NCBI GenBank assembly: GCA_052143655.1
Contig: JBKQSL010000159.1
Location: 1 to 31,174, forward strand
Source: CAVSUR01 sp052143655
GTDB lineage: Bacteria; Actinomycetota; Actinomycetes; Streptosporangiales; Streptosporangiaceae
DNA length: 31,174 nt
Reading direction: 5' to 3'
The position numbers and the translations under genes are program-made. Below, piece by piece: positions 16,286-24,116 of this stretch; the stretch's first letter is position 1, and every line of letters begins with the position of its first letter. Under the pieces are notes generated by a model. The model had not been told where the DNA came from. It did not search any database and saw only the letters and a list, made by a program, of their open reading frames with translations.

Positions 16286-17653
16286 ATGCGAACGGTGATA
16301 TCCGGCGGGACCGTGGTGACTGCCGCGCAGGCGTTCCGCGCCGACGTGCTCGTGCGCGGCGAGCGGATCGCCGCGGTCGGCATGTCGCTGGCCGCCGGAG
16401 CCGACCGCGTCATCGACGCGACCGGCAAGTACGTGATCCCCGGCGGGGTGGACGCGCACACGCACCTGGAACTGGCTACTGTGGCCGGGGTGGCCTGCGA
16501 CGACTTCGTCACCGGCACGCAGGCGGCCGCGTGCGGCGGCACCACGACGATCATCGACTACGCCGGGCACGACCGGGGCGAGCCGCCGCTCGCCGGGCTG
16601 GCCCGCTGGCAGCGCAAAGCGGCGGGCCGGGCCCAGGTCGACTACGGCTTCCACATGATGATCAGCGAGGTCACCGCCGGGGTGCTCGGCGCGCTCGCGG
16701 ACCTGGCCGCCGAGGGGGTGACGTCGGTCAAGCTGTTCATGGCCTACCCGGGCGTGTACATGATCGACGACGCGGCGATCTTCCGGGCGCTGCGCGAGAC
16801 CGGCGGCCTGGGCATGCTGGCGGCGTTCCACGCCGAGAACGGCGGCCCGATCGAGGTGCTGCGGGCCGAGGCGGTTGCCGCCGGGCGGACGCAGCCGCGC
16901 TTCCACGCGCAGACCAGGCCCGCGCTGTGCGAGGGCGAGGCGACCAGCCGGGCGATCGCGCTGGCCGAGATGGCCGGCGCGCCGGCCTACATCGCGCACA
17001 TGTCCGCGGCGGAGGCCCTGGCCGCCGTGCACGCCGCCCGGGACCGTGGCCGGCCGGTGTACGCCGAGACCTGCCCGCAGTACCTGTTCCTGGACGACAC
17101 GCTGCTGGCCGGACCGCACGGGGAGCGGTATGCCTGCTCGCCGCCGCTGCGCACGCCAGCGGCCAGCGCGGCGCTGTGGGCAGGGCTGCGGCGCGGCGAC
17201 GTGGACGTGGTGGCCACCGATCACTGCCCGTTCACCGCAGCGCAGAAGGCCGGCGGCGCGGATGATTTCACCGCGATCCCGAACGGCCTGCACGGCGTGG
17301 AGGAGCGGGTGACCCTGCTCTACCAGGGGGTGCACCGCGGGCTGATCTCGCTGTCGCGCTGGGTTGAGCTGGCCGCCACCGGGCCGGCCCGGCTGTTCGG
17401 GCTGGCCCCGCGCAAGGGCGCGATCATGCCCGGCGCCGACGCCGACATCGTGGTGTTCGACCCGGCGCCCCGGCACACGCTGTCCGCGGCCGGGCAGCAC
17501 TCCGCCGTCGACTACTCGGTGTACGAGGGCCTGGAAGTGCACGGCCAGGTGCAGACCGTGCTGCTGCGCGGCGAGGAGGTGGCCGGGTCCGGCGGGTTCC
17601 GCGGGCGGCCCGGCGGCGGCCGGTACCTTTCCCGCGGCCTGCCGCAGCTGTAG
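16286..17653 (+). CDS. hyuA: D-hydantoinase / dihydropyrimidinase (HyuA type)
   Basis: 455 residues, close to the family length. All binuclear zinc-site residues of cyclic amidohydrolases are visible: His58 and His60 in DAHTHLE, the carbamylated Lys149 in TSVKLFMAYPG, His182 in AFHAEN, His238 in AHMS and Asp312 in VATDHCPF. It opens the ring of hydantoins or dihydropyrimidines to N-carbamoyl acids. The E. coli purine-region HyuA is the natural comparison. A product bearing a ureido group is what the two carbamoyltransferases of the other arm would need. The ATG at 16286 is preferred over GTG 16268 because GGAGG lies 6 nt ahead and the protein then begins at the first beta strand (MRTVISGGTVV). 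It is first in the right arm, 221 nt before the next large gene. Confidence 0.93.
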   Translation: MRTVISGGTVVTAAQAFRADVLVRGERIAAVGMSLAAGADRVIDATGKYVIPGGVDAHTHLELATVAGVACDDFVTGTQAAACGGTTTIIDYAGHDRGEPPLAGLARWQRKAAGRAQVDYGFHMMISEVTAGVLGALADLAAEGVTSVKLFMAYPGVYMIDDAAIFRALRETGGLGMLAAFHAENGGPIEVLRAEAVAAGRTQPRFHAQTRPALCEGEATSRAIALAEMAGAPAYIAHMSAAEALAAVHAARDRGRPVYAETCPQYLFLDDTLLAGPHGERYACSPPLRTPAASAALWAGLRRGDVDVVATDHCPFTAAQKAGGADDFTAIPNGLHGVEERVTLLYQGVHRGLISLSRWVELAATGPARLFGLAPRKGAIMPGADADIVVFDPAPRHTLSAAGQHSAVDYSVYEGLEVHGQVQTVLLRGEEVAGSGGFRGRPGGGRYLSRGLPQL

Positions 17654-17658
17654 GGCCC

Positions 17659-17673
17659 GGCCAGAGCCTGGCC
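17659..17673. terminator. Hairpin directly after the hydantoinase gene
   Basis: GGCCAG-AGC-CTGGCC is a perfect 6-bp stem with a 3-nt loop beginning 6 nt past the stop codon. A second perfect palindrome, CGGGGCCGGCCCCG, follows at 17741-17754. Without T-runs either could only reduce read-through. They may separate hydantoinase expression from the molybdenum enzyme genes. Confidence 0.35.
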
Positions 17674-17773
17674 CAGGCGGGCGGCCGGGACCGGCGGGCC
17701 GGCCGCGACGGGGCGGGCGCAAGCGGGCGGCCGGGCCTGACGGGGCCGGCCCCGGCGGGGCGGCGCAGGCGCA

Positions 17774-17878
17774 ATGCCGCAGGTGACTGGGACGCAGGAC
17801 CCTCGCGCCGGCGAGAGCGCGGTGTGGGACTATAGCGACTACGGATACGGCAGCACGGTCTGGCGGGAGCCTCGATGA
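17774..17878 (+). CDS. Possible 34-residue aromatic-rich peptide overlapping the next gene
   Basis: An ATG at 17774 opens a 34-codon frame whose last part is rich in Trp and Tyr (VWDYSDYGYGSTVWREPR). Its TGA stop overlaps the ATG of the molybdenum-subunit gene in the same ATGA arrangement used elsewhere in this island. Third codon positions are mostly G or C, as in real genes here. There is no strong ribosome-binding sequence before the ATG; GTG 17783 is an alternative start. TATAGC at 17831-17836, inside the frame, could instead be a -10 element for the downstream operon, which would argue against a gene. I recognise no family. It could be a leader peptide, a small accessory protein or chance. 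Confidence 0.3.
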   Translation: MPQVTGTQDPRAGESAVWDYSDYGYGSTVWREPR

Positions 17879-20289
17879 CGGCGTTGTCCGAGCGCGCCGA
17901 GCTGACCGGGACCGCCGGCGGCATCGGTGCCGCCGTGCCCCGGCTGGACGCGGCCGAGAAGGTCACCGGGCAGTTCAGCTACGCCAGCGACCTGCATGCG
18001 GAGAACATGCTCTGGGGCGCGACGGCCCGCTGCCTGGTGCCGTCGGCCCGGATCCGCGGCATCGACGTGCGCGCCGCGCAGCACGCCCCGGGCGTGCGCG
18101 CGGTGCTGGTCGCCGCCGACGTGCCGGGCAAGAACCGGTTCGGCCTGAACTTCGACGACCAGCCCGTGCTGGCCGACACGGTGGTGCGCTACTCGGGCGA
18201 GCCGCTGGCGGTGGTAGCGGCAGAAAGCCGCGAGCAGGCGCTCGCGGCCGTCCGGCTGATCCACGCCGACTTGCAGCCGCTGCCGCCGCTGCTGGACATG
18301 GAGCAGGCCCTCGCGCCGGACGCACCGAAGCTGCACGACTTCGGCAACGTGCTGCGGCACGTGCGGCTGCGGCACGGCGACCCGGAGCACGCGCAGGCCG
18401 ACGTCTGGGTGACGGGCTACTACGAGACCGGCATGCAGGACCCGGCGCCGCTCGGCCCCGAGGCCGGGCTGGCCGTGCCGGCCGCCGACGGCGGCCTGGA
18501 CTTGTACGTCGCCACCCAGTGGCTGCACGTGGACCGGGAGCAGATCGCGCCGTGCCTCGGCCTGCCGGAGGAGCGGGTGCGGATCCACCTGGCCGGCGTC
18601 GGCGGGGCCTTCGGCGCCCGCGAGGACATCCACGTCCAGGTGCACGCGTGCATGCTGGCGCTGCGCACCGGGCGGCCGGTGAAGATGTGCTACGGCCGCG
18701 AGGAGTCGTTCCACGGGCACGTGCGGCGGCACCCGTCGCGGATCTGGATCCGGCACGGGGCCACGGCCGACGGGCTGCTGGTCGCCGTGGACGCGCGGGT
18801 GATGTTCGACGGCGGCGCCTACGCCTCGTCCTCCCCCGCCGTGGTCGGCAACGCGGTCACGTTCGCCGCCGGGCCCTACGACGTGCCGAACGTCGCGGTC
18901 GAGGGCACCGTGGTCTACACCAACAACCCGCCGTGCGGGGCGATGCGCGGCTTCGGCGCCCCGCAGGTGTGCTTCGCGCACGAGGCCCAGATGGACAAGC
19001 TGGCCCACCGGCTCGGGCTGCACCCGGTGGAGATCCGGCGGCGCAACGCGCTGCGCACCGGCTCGATGCTGCCGACCGGGCGGCCGCTGCGCGGCAGCGC
19101 GCCGGTCGCCGAGCTGCTCGACCGGCTCACGACGCTGCCGGTGCCCGGCCCCGAGCCGGCCGGCGGCCGGCCGCTGCTGCGCTATCCCGGCGGGGCCGGC
19201 GGGGTGACCCGCGGCGAGGGGCTGCGCCGCGGCGTCGGCTACGCGGTCGGGTACAAGAACGTGGGGTTCTCCGAGGGGTTCGACGACGCGGCCACGGCTC
19301 AGGTCACGCTGTTCGGCACGGCCGACGGGCCGGCCGCGGAGATCCACACCGCGGCGGTCGAGATGGGCCAGGGCCTGTACACGCTGCTGGCGCAGGTGGT
19401 CCGCACGGAGCTGGGCGTCACCGACGTGCGGCTGCACGGCGCCGACACGCTGGTCGGCAACGCGGGCTCGACGTCGGCCTCCCGCCAGTCGATGATGGCG
19501 GGCGGGGCGGTGCAGCTGGCCTGCCGGCAGATCCGCGCCGAGCTGGCCGGCCGGCTGTCCGGCCCCCGGTCCGCCCCGCAGTCCGCCCCGCTGCCGGGCG
19601 AGATCGGCCTGGCGGACGGCTGGGTGACCACGCCCGACGGCGTCCGGCTGGTGCCGCTGGCCGGCCTGCTGGCCGAGCCGATGACCCAGACCGCGGTCCA
19701 CCATCACCGGCGCACCGAGACCTTCGACGCCGACGGCCAGGGCGACGTGCACGTCTGCTACACCTTCGCCGCTGAGCGCGCCGTGGTCGAGGTCGACACC
19801 GAGCTCGGCCTGGCCCGGGTGGTGCAGATCGCGGCCGTGATCGACGCCGGGAAGGTGATGAACCCGGCGGGGCTGGCCGGGCAGATCGAGGGCGGCACCG
19901 CGCAGGGCCTGGGACTGGCGCTGATGGAGGAGGTCAGGCTGCGCGACGGGGTAATCGCCAACCCGTCGTTCACCGACTACCTGATCCCCACGATCATCGA
20001 CGTACCGCCGGTCGTCTCGGCCGTCGTCACCGACCCCGAGCCGGGCAACCCCTACGGTCTGAAGGGCATCGGCGAGGCACCGACGGTGGTCTCGACCGCC
20101 GCGGTCGTGGCGGCGCTGCGCGACGCCACCGGCCGGGAGCTGAACCGGGCCCCGGTCAGCCCGGACGAGCTGGCCGGGCTGACCGGCCCGGCTCCCACCG
20201 CCGGCCCGCCGCCGCCGCCGCAGGTGCCCGGCCAGTGGCCGGTCCCGTACTACAGCGGCATGTCGTCCGGACAGCAGAAGCTGATGTGA
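17875..20289 (+). CDS. Xanthine-dehydrogenase-family molybdenum-binding subunit
   Basis: An 804-residue large subunit of a molybdenum hydroxylase. The a/b-hammerhead N-domain (starting at AAVPRLDAAEKVTGQFSYASDL) is followed by the molybdopterin-binding region: GGAFGARED (243-251), CGAMRGFGAPQ, EMGQGLYT and the catalytic Glu734 in YGLKGIGEAP. It hydroxylates an N-heterocycle or aldehyde using water, and passes electrons through the 2Fe-2S and FAD subunits encoded immediately downstream. It shares many motifs with the XdhD-like protein of the other arm, suggesting a common ancestor, but lacks the fused FeS domain. GGGAG lies about 8 nt before the ATG. The C-terminal 40 or so residues are Pro-rich. 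Xanthine or hypoxanthine is a plausible but unproven substrate. Confidence 0.9.
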   Translation: MTALSERAELTGTAGGIGAAVPRLDAAEKVTGQFSYASDLHAENMLWGATARCLVPSARIRGIDVRAAQHAPGVRAVLVAADVPGKNRFGLNFDDQPVLADTVVRYSGEPLAVVAAESREQALAAVRLIHADLQPLPPLLDMEQALAPDAPKLHDFGNVLRHVRLRHGDPEHAQADVWVTGYYETGMQDPAPLGPEAGLAVPAADGGLDLYVATQWLHVDREQIAPCLGLPEERVRIHLAGVGGAFGAREDIHVQVHACMLALRTGRPVKMCYGREESFHGHVRRHPSRIWIRHGATADGLLVAVDARVMFDGGAYASSSPAVVGNAVTFAAGPYDVPNVAVEGTVVYTNNPPCGAMRGFGAPQVCFAHEAQMDKLAHRLGLHPVEIRRRNALRTGSMLPTGRPLRGSAPVAELLDRLTTLPVPGPEPAGGRPLLRYPGGAGGVTRGEGLRRGVGYAVGYKNVGFSEGFDDAATAQVTLFGTADGPAAEIHTAAVEMGQGLYTLLAQVVRTELGVTDVRLHGADTLVGNAGSTSASRQSMMAGGAVQLACRQIRAELAGRLSGPRSAPQSAPLPGEIGLADGWVTTPDGVRLVPLAGLLAEPMTQTAVHHHRRTETFDADGQGDVHVCYTFAAERAVVEVDTELGLARVVQIAAVIDAGKVMNPAGLAGQIEGGTAQGLGLALMEEVRLRDGVIANPSFTDYLIPTIIDVPPVVSAVVTDPEPGNPYGLKGIGEAPTVVSTAAVVAALRDATGRELNRAPVSPDELAGLTGPAPTAGPPPPPQVPGQWPVPYYSGMSSGQQKLM

Positions 20290-20329
20290 GCGGGCCTGGC
20301 GGCCAGGGACGGCAGGGAAGGAGCGCGAG

Positions 20330-21205
20330 GTGACGGCGGAGTTCCTGCGCCCGGTGACCTGGGCTGACGCGCTGGCGCTGCGGGCCGCGCACCCGGACGC
20401 GGTCGTGCTGGCGGGCGGCACGGACGTGCTGGTCGACGTCAACTTCGGCCGCCTGCGACCGGACGCCATACTCGACCTGAGCGGCGTCAGCGAGATGGCT
20501 GGCCTGGACCGGGCCGACGGCTGGCTGCGAATCGGCGCAGGCGTCACCTACACCCGGCTGCTGGACGCCCTGGGTGCCGACGCGCCGGCCCTGGCCGCGG
20601 CCGCCCGCACCGTCGGCTCGCCGCAGATCCGCAACCGCGGCACGATCGGCGGCAACCTCGGCACCGCCTCGCCCGCCGGGGACTGCCATCCCCCGCTGCT
20701 GGCGACCGGGGCGCTGGTGGAGGTGGCGTCACTGGCCGGGCCGCGGATGGTCCCGGCCGCCGAGTTCTTCCTCTCCCCCAAGCACAGCGTGCTGGCCCCG
20801 CACGAGCTCATCGCCGCCGTGCACGTGCCGGTGCCGCCCGGCCCGCAGGCGTTCGCCAAGATCGGCACCCGGAACGCCATGGTCATTTCCACCTGCTCGG
20901 TGGCGGTGGCGCTGGACCCGGCGGCGCGGCTTGCCGGGACCGGCATCGGCTCGGCGGGCCCGGTGCCGCTGCGCGCGCCGGAGGCGGAGGAGTTCCTGGC
21001 CGGCGCGCTCGCCGCGGCCGGGCTGTGGGACCGGCCCGCGCACCTGCCGGCCGGCGTGACAGACGGCTTCGCCGACCGGGTCGCCGCGGCCGCCCGGCCG
21101 ATCGACGACGTGCGCGGGTCGGCGGCCTACCGCAGGCACGCGCTGGCGGTGCTGGCCGGGCGGGCGCTGTTCTGGGCGTTCGAGGAGTACCGGGAGATGG
21201 CATGA
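20330..21205 (+). CDS. Molybdenum hydroxylase FAD-binding subunit
   Basis: 291 residues of the FAD_binding_5 / CO-dehydrogenase flavoprotein C-domain family. VLAGGTDVLVDVNFGRLRP (about 26-44) and RNRGTIGGNLGTASPAGD (about 101-118) are the two FAD-contact blocks, and the C-terminal half forms the usual second domain. It takes electrons from the 2Fe-2S subunit and passes them to NAD+ or another acceptor. The GTG start has a strong AAGGAG 8 nt ahead. The stop overlaps the start of the 2Fe-2S gene (ATGA), so equal amounts of the two subunits are expected. It is the only FAD subunit in the island and could also serve the XdhD-like protein, which lacks one. Confidence 0.92.
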   Translation: MTAEFLRPVTWADALALRAAHPDAVVLAGGTDVLVDVNFGRLRPDAILDLSGVSEMAGLDRADGWLRIGAGVTYTRLLDALGADAPALAAAARTVGSPQIRNRGTIGGNLGTASPAGDCHPPLLATGALVEVASLAGPRMVPAAEFFLSPKHSVLAPHELIAAVHVPVPPGPQAFAKIGTRNAMVISTCSVAVALDPAARLAGTGIGSAGPVPLRAPEAEEFLAGALAAAGLWDRPAHLPAGVTDGFADRVAAAARPIDDVRGSAAYRRHALAVLAGRALFWAFEEYREMA

Positions 21206-21672
21206 AGGTCAGCTGCACGGTCAACGGCCGGGCGGTCACCGCGTCCGGCGTGGCGCCCGCGGAAAGCCTGCTGGACATGCTGCGCGAGCAGCTGGGCCTG
21301 ACCGGCGCGAAGAACGCCTGCGAGCAGGGCGAGTGCGGGTCCTGCTCAGTGCTGCTGGACGGCGTGCTGGTGTGCTCGTGCCTGGTGCTGGCCGGCCAGG
21401 CACAGGGCCGCTCGGTGCTCACCATCGAGGGCCTGGCCGGCCCGGACGCTGACCCGGTGCAGCGGGCGTTCACCGAGACCGGCGCTATCCAGTGCGGCTT
21501 CTGCACTCCCGGGCTGGTCATGGCCGTCCGGGACCTGCTCAGCCGGGTCCCGGACCCGGGCGAGGACGAGATCCGCGAGGCCCTGGCCGGGAACCTGTGC
21601 CGGTGCACCGGGTACCAGAAGATCATCGACGCGGTGCACGCCGCCGCGCGCCACTCGGCTGCCGCGGGCTGA
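21202..21672 (+). CDS. Molybdenum hydroxylase 2Fe-2S subunit
   Basis: 156 residues, the standard size for the small iron-sulfur subunit. Cys40, Cys45, Cys48 and Cys60 (CEQGECGSC ... C) bind the plant-type cluster. Cys98 and Cys101 (QCGFCTPG) with Cys133 and Cys135 (CRCTGY) bind the second. It relays electrons from the molybdenum centre to FAD. The ATG at 21202 is chosen because it overlaps the preceding stop codon and begins exactly at the first ferredoxin strand (MKVSCTVNG). The gene closes the three-subunit operon, and 182 nt separate it from the transporter genes. Confidence 0.93.
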   Translation: MKVSCTVNGRAVTASGVAPAESLLDMLREQLGLTGAKNACEQGECGSCSVLLDGVLVCSCLVLAGQAQGRSVLTIEGLAGPDADPVQRAFTETGAIQCGFCTPGLVMAVRDLLSRVPDPGEDEIREALAGNLCRCTGYQKIIDAVHAAARHSAAAG

Positions 21673-21729
21673 ACTGCTGCTCGCGGCGCGGCTGCCGCGC
21701 GGGGCGCCGGGACCTGCGGCCCGCGGCTT

Positions 21730-21757
21730 AGGGCCGAACGCCTCCTATAACGGCCCT
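21730..21757. promoter_or_regulatory. Inverted repeat around a TATAAC box upstream of the transporter operon
   Basis: AGGGCCG (21730-21736) and CGGCCCT (21751-21757) are exact complements 14 nt apart, and TATAAC, a good -10 candidate, lies at 21746-21751 inside and at the edge of the loop. The intergenic stretch 21673-21854 is also locally AT-richer (TTTAGCG, CAATTG) than its surroundings. This could be a promoter with its operator, or an RNA hairpin. Confidence 0.4.
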
Positions 21758-21854
21758 TACCGCGCCATTTAGCGTCGCCAGCAATTGCCGGCGCCGGACA
21801 CGCTGGGGCCGGCCGACCTGCGGCCGGGCCCGCCGGGGTACCCAAGGAGGGGCG

Positions 21855-23138
21855 ATGGGCCAGCCTGACAGGCCACCCCGCGGCGCAGCCTTGGCGACCA
21901 TCGGGCCGGCTGGCCTGCGCGGGATGTTCCTGCGCTGGATGACCCTGCCCGCGGCTGCGGCCGCGGCGCTGCTGATCGGCGCGCTGATCGTCTGGGCCAT
22001 GGGGGCGAACCCGCTGACCGGCTACCACGCCCTGGTCACCGGGGCGTTCGGCGGCTCCTACCAGCTGGCCGCGACCGCAGTCAAGGCCGTGCCGCTGCTG
22101 CTGGTCGGCGTCGGCATCTGCATCGCATTCCGGGCCAACGTGCTCAACATCGGCGGCGAGGGCCAGATCGTCATGGGCGGCCTGGCCAGCGCGGCGACCG
22201 CGCTGGCGGTGCCGGGCCTGCCCAGCGTGCTGCTCATCCCGCTGGTACTGCTGGCCGGGGCCGCGGGCGGGGCGGTCTGGGGGGCCATTCCCGGGCTGTT
22301 CAAGGCCTACCGGGGCGTCAACGAGGTGCTGTCCACGATCATGCTCAACCTGGTCGCGGTACAGCTGATGAACTACCTGCTGGCCGGGCCGATGATCGAC
22401 AAGAGCGAGTCGTTCGCGGTCGTCGGCCGAATCCCGCAGACCCGGCTGCTATCTCCGAACTCGTGGCTGCCGATCATCGTCCCCGGCACCCAGCTGCACC
22501 TCGGCGTGGTCCTTGCCGTGCTGGTCGCGGTGGCGGCATGGGTCCTGCTGCAGCGGACCAGCACCGGGTTCCGGCTGCGCGCCGTGGGGCTGTCGACGGA
22601 CGCGTCCGGCTACGCGGGGATGGCGGTCAAGCGGACCACGACGCTGGCCCTGACACTGTCCGGGGCGATGTGCGGGCTGGCCGGCGCGATGCTGGTGTTC
22701 GGCAGCATCAGCCACCGGATGGTGACCGACGGGTCGCTGACCGGCTTCACCGGCAGCGACGGCTATTACGGCATCGTCGTGGCGCTGTTCGGCGGGCTCA
22801 GCCCGCTGTGGACGATCGGTTCCGCCTTCTTGTTCGCCGGCCTGCTCACCGGCGGAGTGTCGATGGGCATCGCGCTGAACGTGCCGTACTCCTCCGACCT
22901 GGTCACCACGATCGTCGGGCTGGTGGTGTGCTTCGTCGTCGCGCTGGACGCGGTACGGCGCCGGTCGGCCGTGCAGGCCGGCCCGGCCAGCCTGCGCGAG
23001 CTGCTCACCAGGCGGCCGCCGCCCGCCGCTGACGGGCCGGTCGCCGGCCCGGGGCCCGGCGCAGGGCAGCCGGCCAGGGCCGGGGAGGCGGCAGCCGGGG
23101 AAGCGGCGGCCGGCTGGGCCGGGGAGGCACCGCCATGA
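21855..23138 (+). CDS. ABC importer permease, BMP/nucleoside type (NupP-like)
   Basis: A 427-residue permease of the branched-chain amino-acid/ribose-type family (BPD_transp_2), with about eight to ten membrane helices between residues 25 and 365. FRANVLNIGGEGQIVMGG and FKAYRGVNEVLSTIMLNLVA are characteristic of the NupP/YufP permeases of purine-nucleoside importers. The C-terminal 60 residues are an Ala/Gly/Pro/Glu-rich cytoplasmic tail not seen in typical relatives. A near-perfect AAGGAGG sits 5 nt before the ATG. The stop overlaps the next permease start (ATGA). With the neighbouring genes it makes a complete importer whose likely cargo is a purine, nucleoside or related heterocycle feeding the island. 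Confidence 0.9.
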   Translation: MGQPDRPPRGAALATIGPAGLRGMFLRWMTLPAAAAAALLIGALIVWAMGANPLTGYHALVTGAFGGSYQLAATAVKAVPLLLVGVGICIAFRANVLNIGGEGQIVMGGLASAATALAVPGLPSVLLIPLVLLAGAAGGAVWGAIPGLFKAYRGVNEVLSTIMLNLVAVQLMNYLLAGPMIDKSESFAVVGRIPQTRLLSPNSWLPIIVPGTQLHLGVVLAVLVAVAAWVLLQRTSTGFRLRAVGLSTDASGYAGMAVKRTTTLALTLSGAMCGLAGAMLVFGSISHRMVTDGSLTGFTGSDGYYGIVVALFGGLSPLWTIGSAFLFAGLLTGGVSMGIALNVPYSSDLVTTIVGLVVCFVVALDAVRRRSAVQAGPASLRELLTRRPPPAADGPVAGPGPGAGQPARAGEAAAGEAAAGWAGEAPP

Positions 23139-24079
23139 GCCATTTCTTCACCGCCGCGGTCCTGTCGGCGACGATCGCCTCCGGCATCGCGCTGGGCTGC
23201 CCGCTGCTGCTGGCCGCGCTCGGCGAGACGGTCGGCCAGCGCAGCGGAGTGCTGAACCTGGGCGTGGACGGGATCATGCTGCTGGGCGCGTTCGGCGCCT
23301 ACTACACCGCGCTGCGGACCGGCAGCATCGGCTGGGGGGTGCTCGTCGCCCTCGGCACCGGCGCGGTGATGGGCCTGATCACCGCATTCATCGACGTGAC
23401 GGTCGGCGCCGAGCAGGGCATCAGCGGCATCGGGATCTACATCGCCGCGCTGGGGCTGTCCGGCTTGCTGTTCGAGCGGTACGTGGGCACGCCGCTGCCG
23501 ATCACCAACAGCGGGATCTTCGCGGCCGTCAACATTCCCGGGCTGGACCACATCCCGTATCTGGGCACCATGTTCTTCCGCCAGAACATCCTGGTCTACC
23601 TCAGCCTGCTGCTGATCCCCGCGCTGACCTGGGCGCTGCACCACACCACCTGGGGGATGAACGTGCACGCGGCCGGGCAGAACCCGGCGGCCGCCGACAG
23701 CCTGGGGATCAGCGTGACCCGGGTCCGTTACGGCGCCGTGATCTTCGGCAGCATGATGGCCGGCCTGGCCGGAGCCGCGCTGCTCATCCTCGACGGCATC
23801 TTCCAGGAGAACCTGACCCAGGGCGCGGGGTTCATCGCCGTCGCGCTGGTGTACTTCGGCGGCTGGCGGCCGGCCGGCGTAGCGCTCGGCGCGCTGCTGT
23901 ACGGGCTGACCGGGGCGGTGATCCTGACCTGGAAGACGCTCGGCATCATCCCGCTGTCGCTGTCCGACCTGGCGGCCACGGCGCCGGCGGTGATCGTCGT
24001 GCTGGCGCTGCTGTTCCTGGTCGGCCGTTACCGCCAGCCGGCCGCGCTCGGCAAGCCGTACCTGCGCGGTAACGCGTGA
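23135..24079 (+). CDS. ABC importer permease, BMP/nucleoside type (NupQ-like)
   Basis: A 314-residue second permease, with around eight to ten helices. The N-terminal block PLLLAALGETVGQRSGVLNLGVDGIMLLGAFGAYY is typical of NupQ/YufQ, as is GMNVHAAGQNPAAADSLGISVTRVRYGAV before the last helices. It pairs with the preceding permease as a heterodimer. The ATG overlaps the previous stop codon, so translation is coupled. The next gene, encoding the binding lipoprotein, begins 37 nt downstream. Confidence 0.92.
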   Translation: MSHFFTAAVLSATIASGIALGCPLLLAALGETVGQRSGVLNLGVDGIMLLGAFGAYYTALRTGSIGWGVLVALGTGAVMGLITAFIDVTVGAEQGISGIGIYIAALGLSGLLFERYVGTPLPITNSGIFAAVNIPGLDHIPYLGTMFFRQNILVYLSLLLIPALTWALHHTTWGMNVHAAGQNPAAADSLGISVTRVRYGAVIFGSMMAGLAGAALLILDGIFQENLTQGAGFIAVALVYFGGWRPAGVALGALLYGLTGAVILTWKTLGIIPLSLSDLAATAPAVIVVLALLFLVGRYRQPAALGKPYLRGNA

Positions 24080-24116
24080 GCCGAAGAATACTCACCCCAG
24101 AAAAGAGGCGAAGGTA

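Noticed and set aside
17839..20547. A 902-codon open frame on the minus strand opposite the molybdenum-subunit gene, and a similar 855-codon plus-strand frame at 13657-16224
   Set aside because: Both are mirror shadows of genes with recognisable motifs. Their translations are Arg/Gly/Pro/His-rich with no domain, as expected from high GC content.
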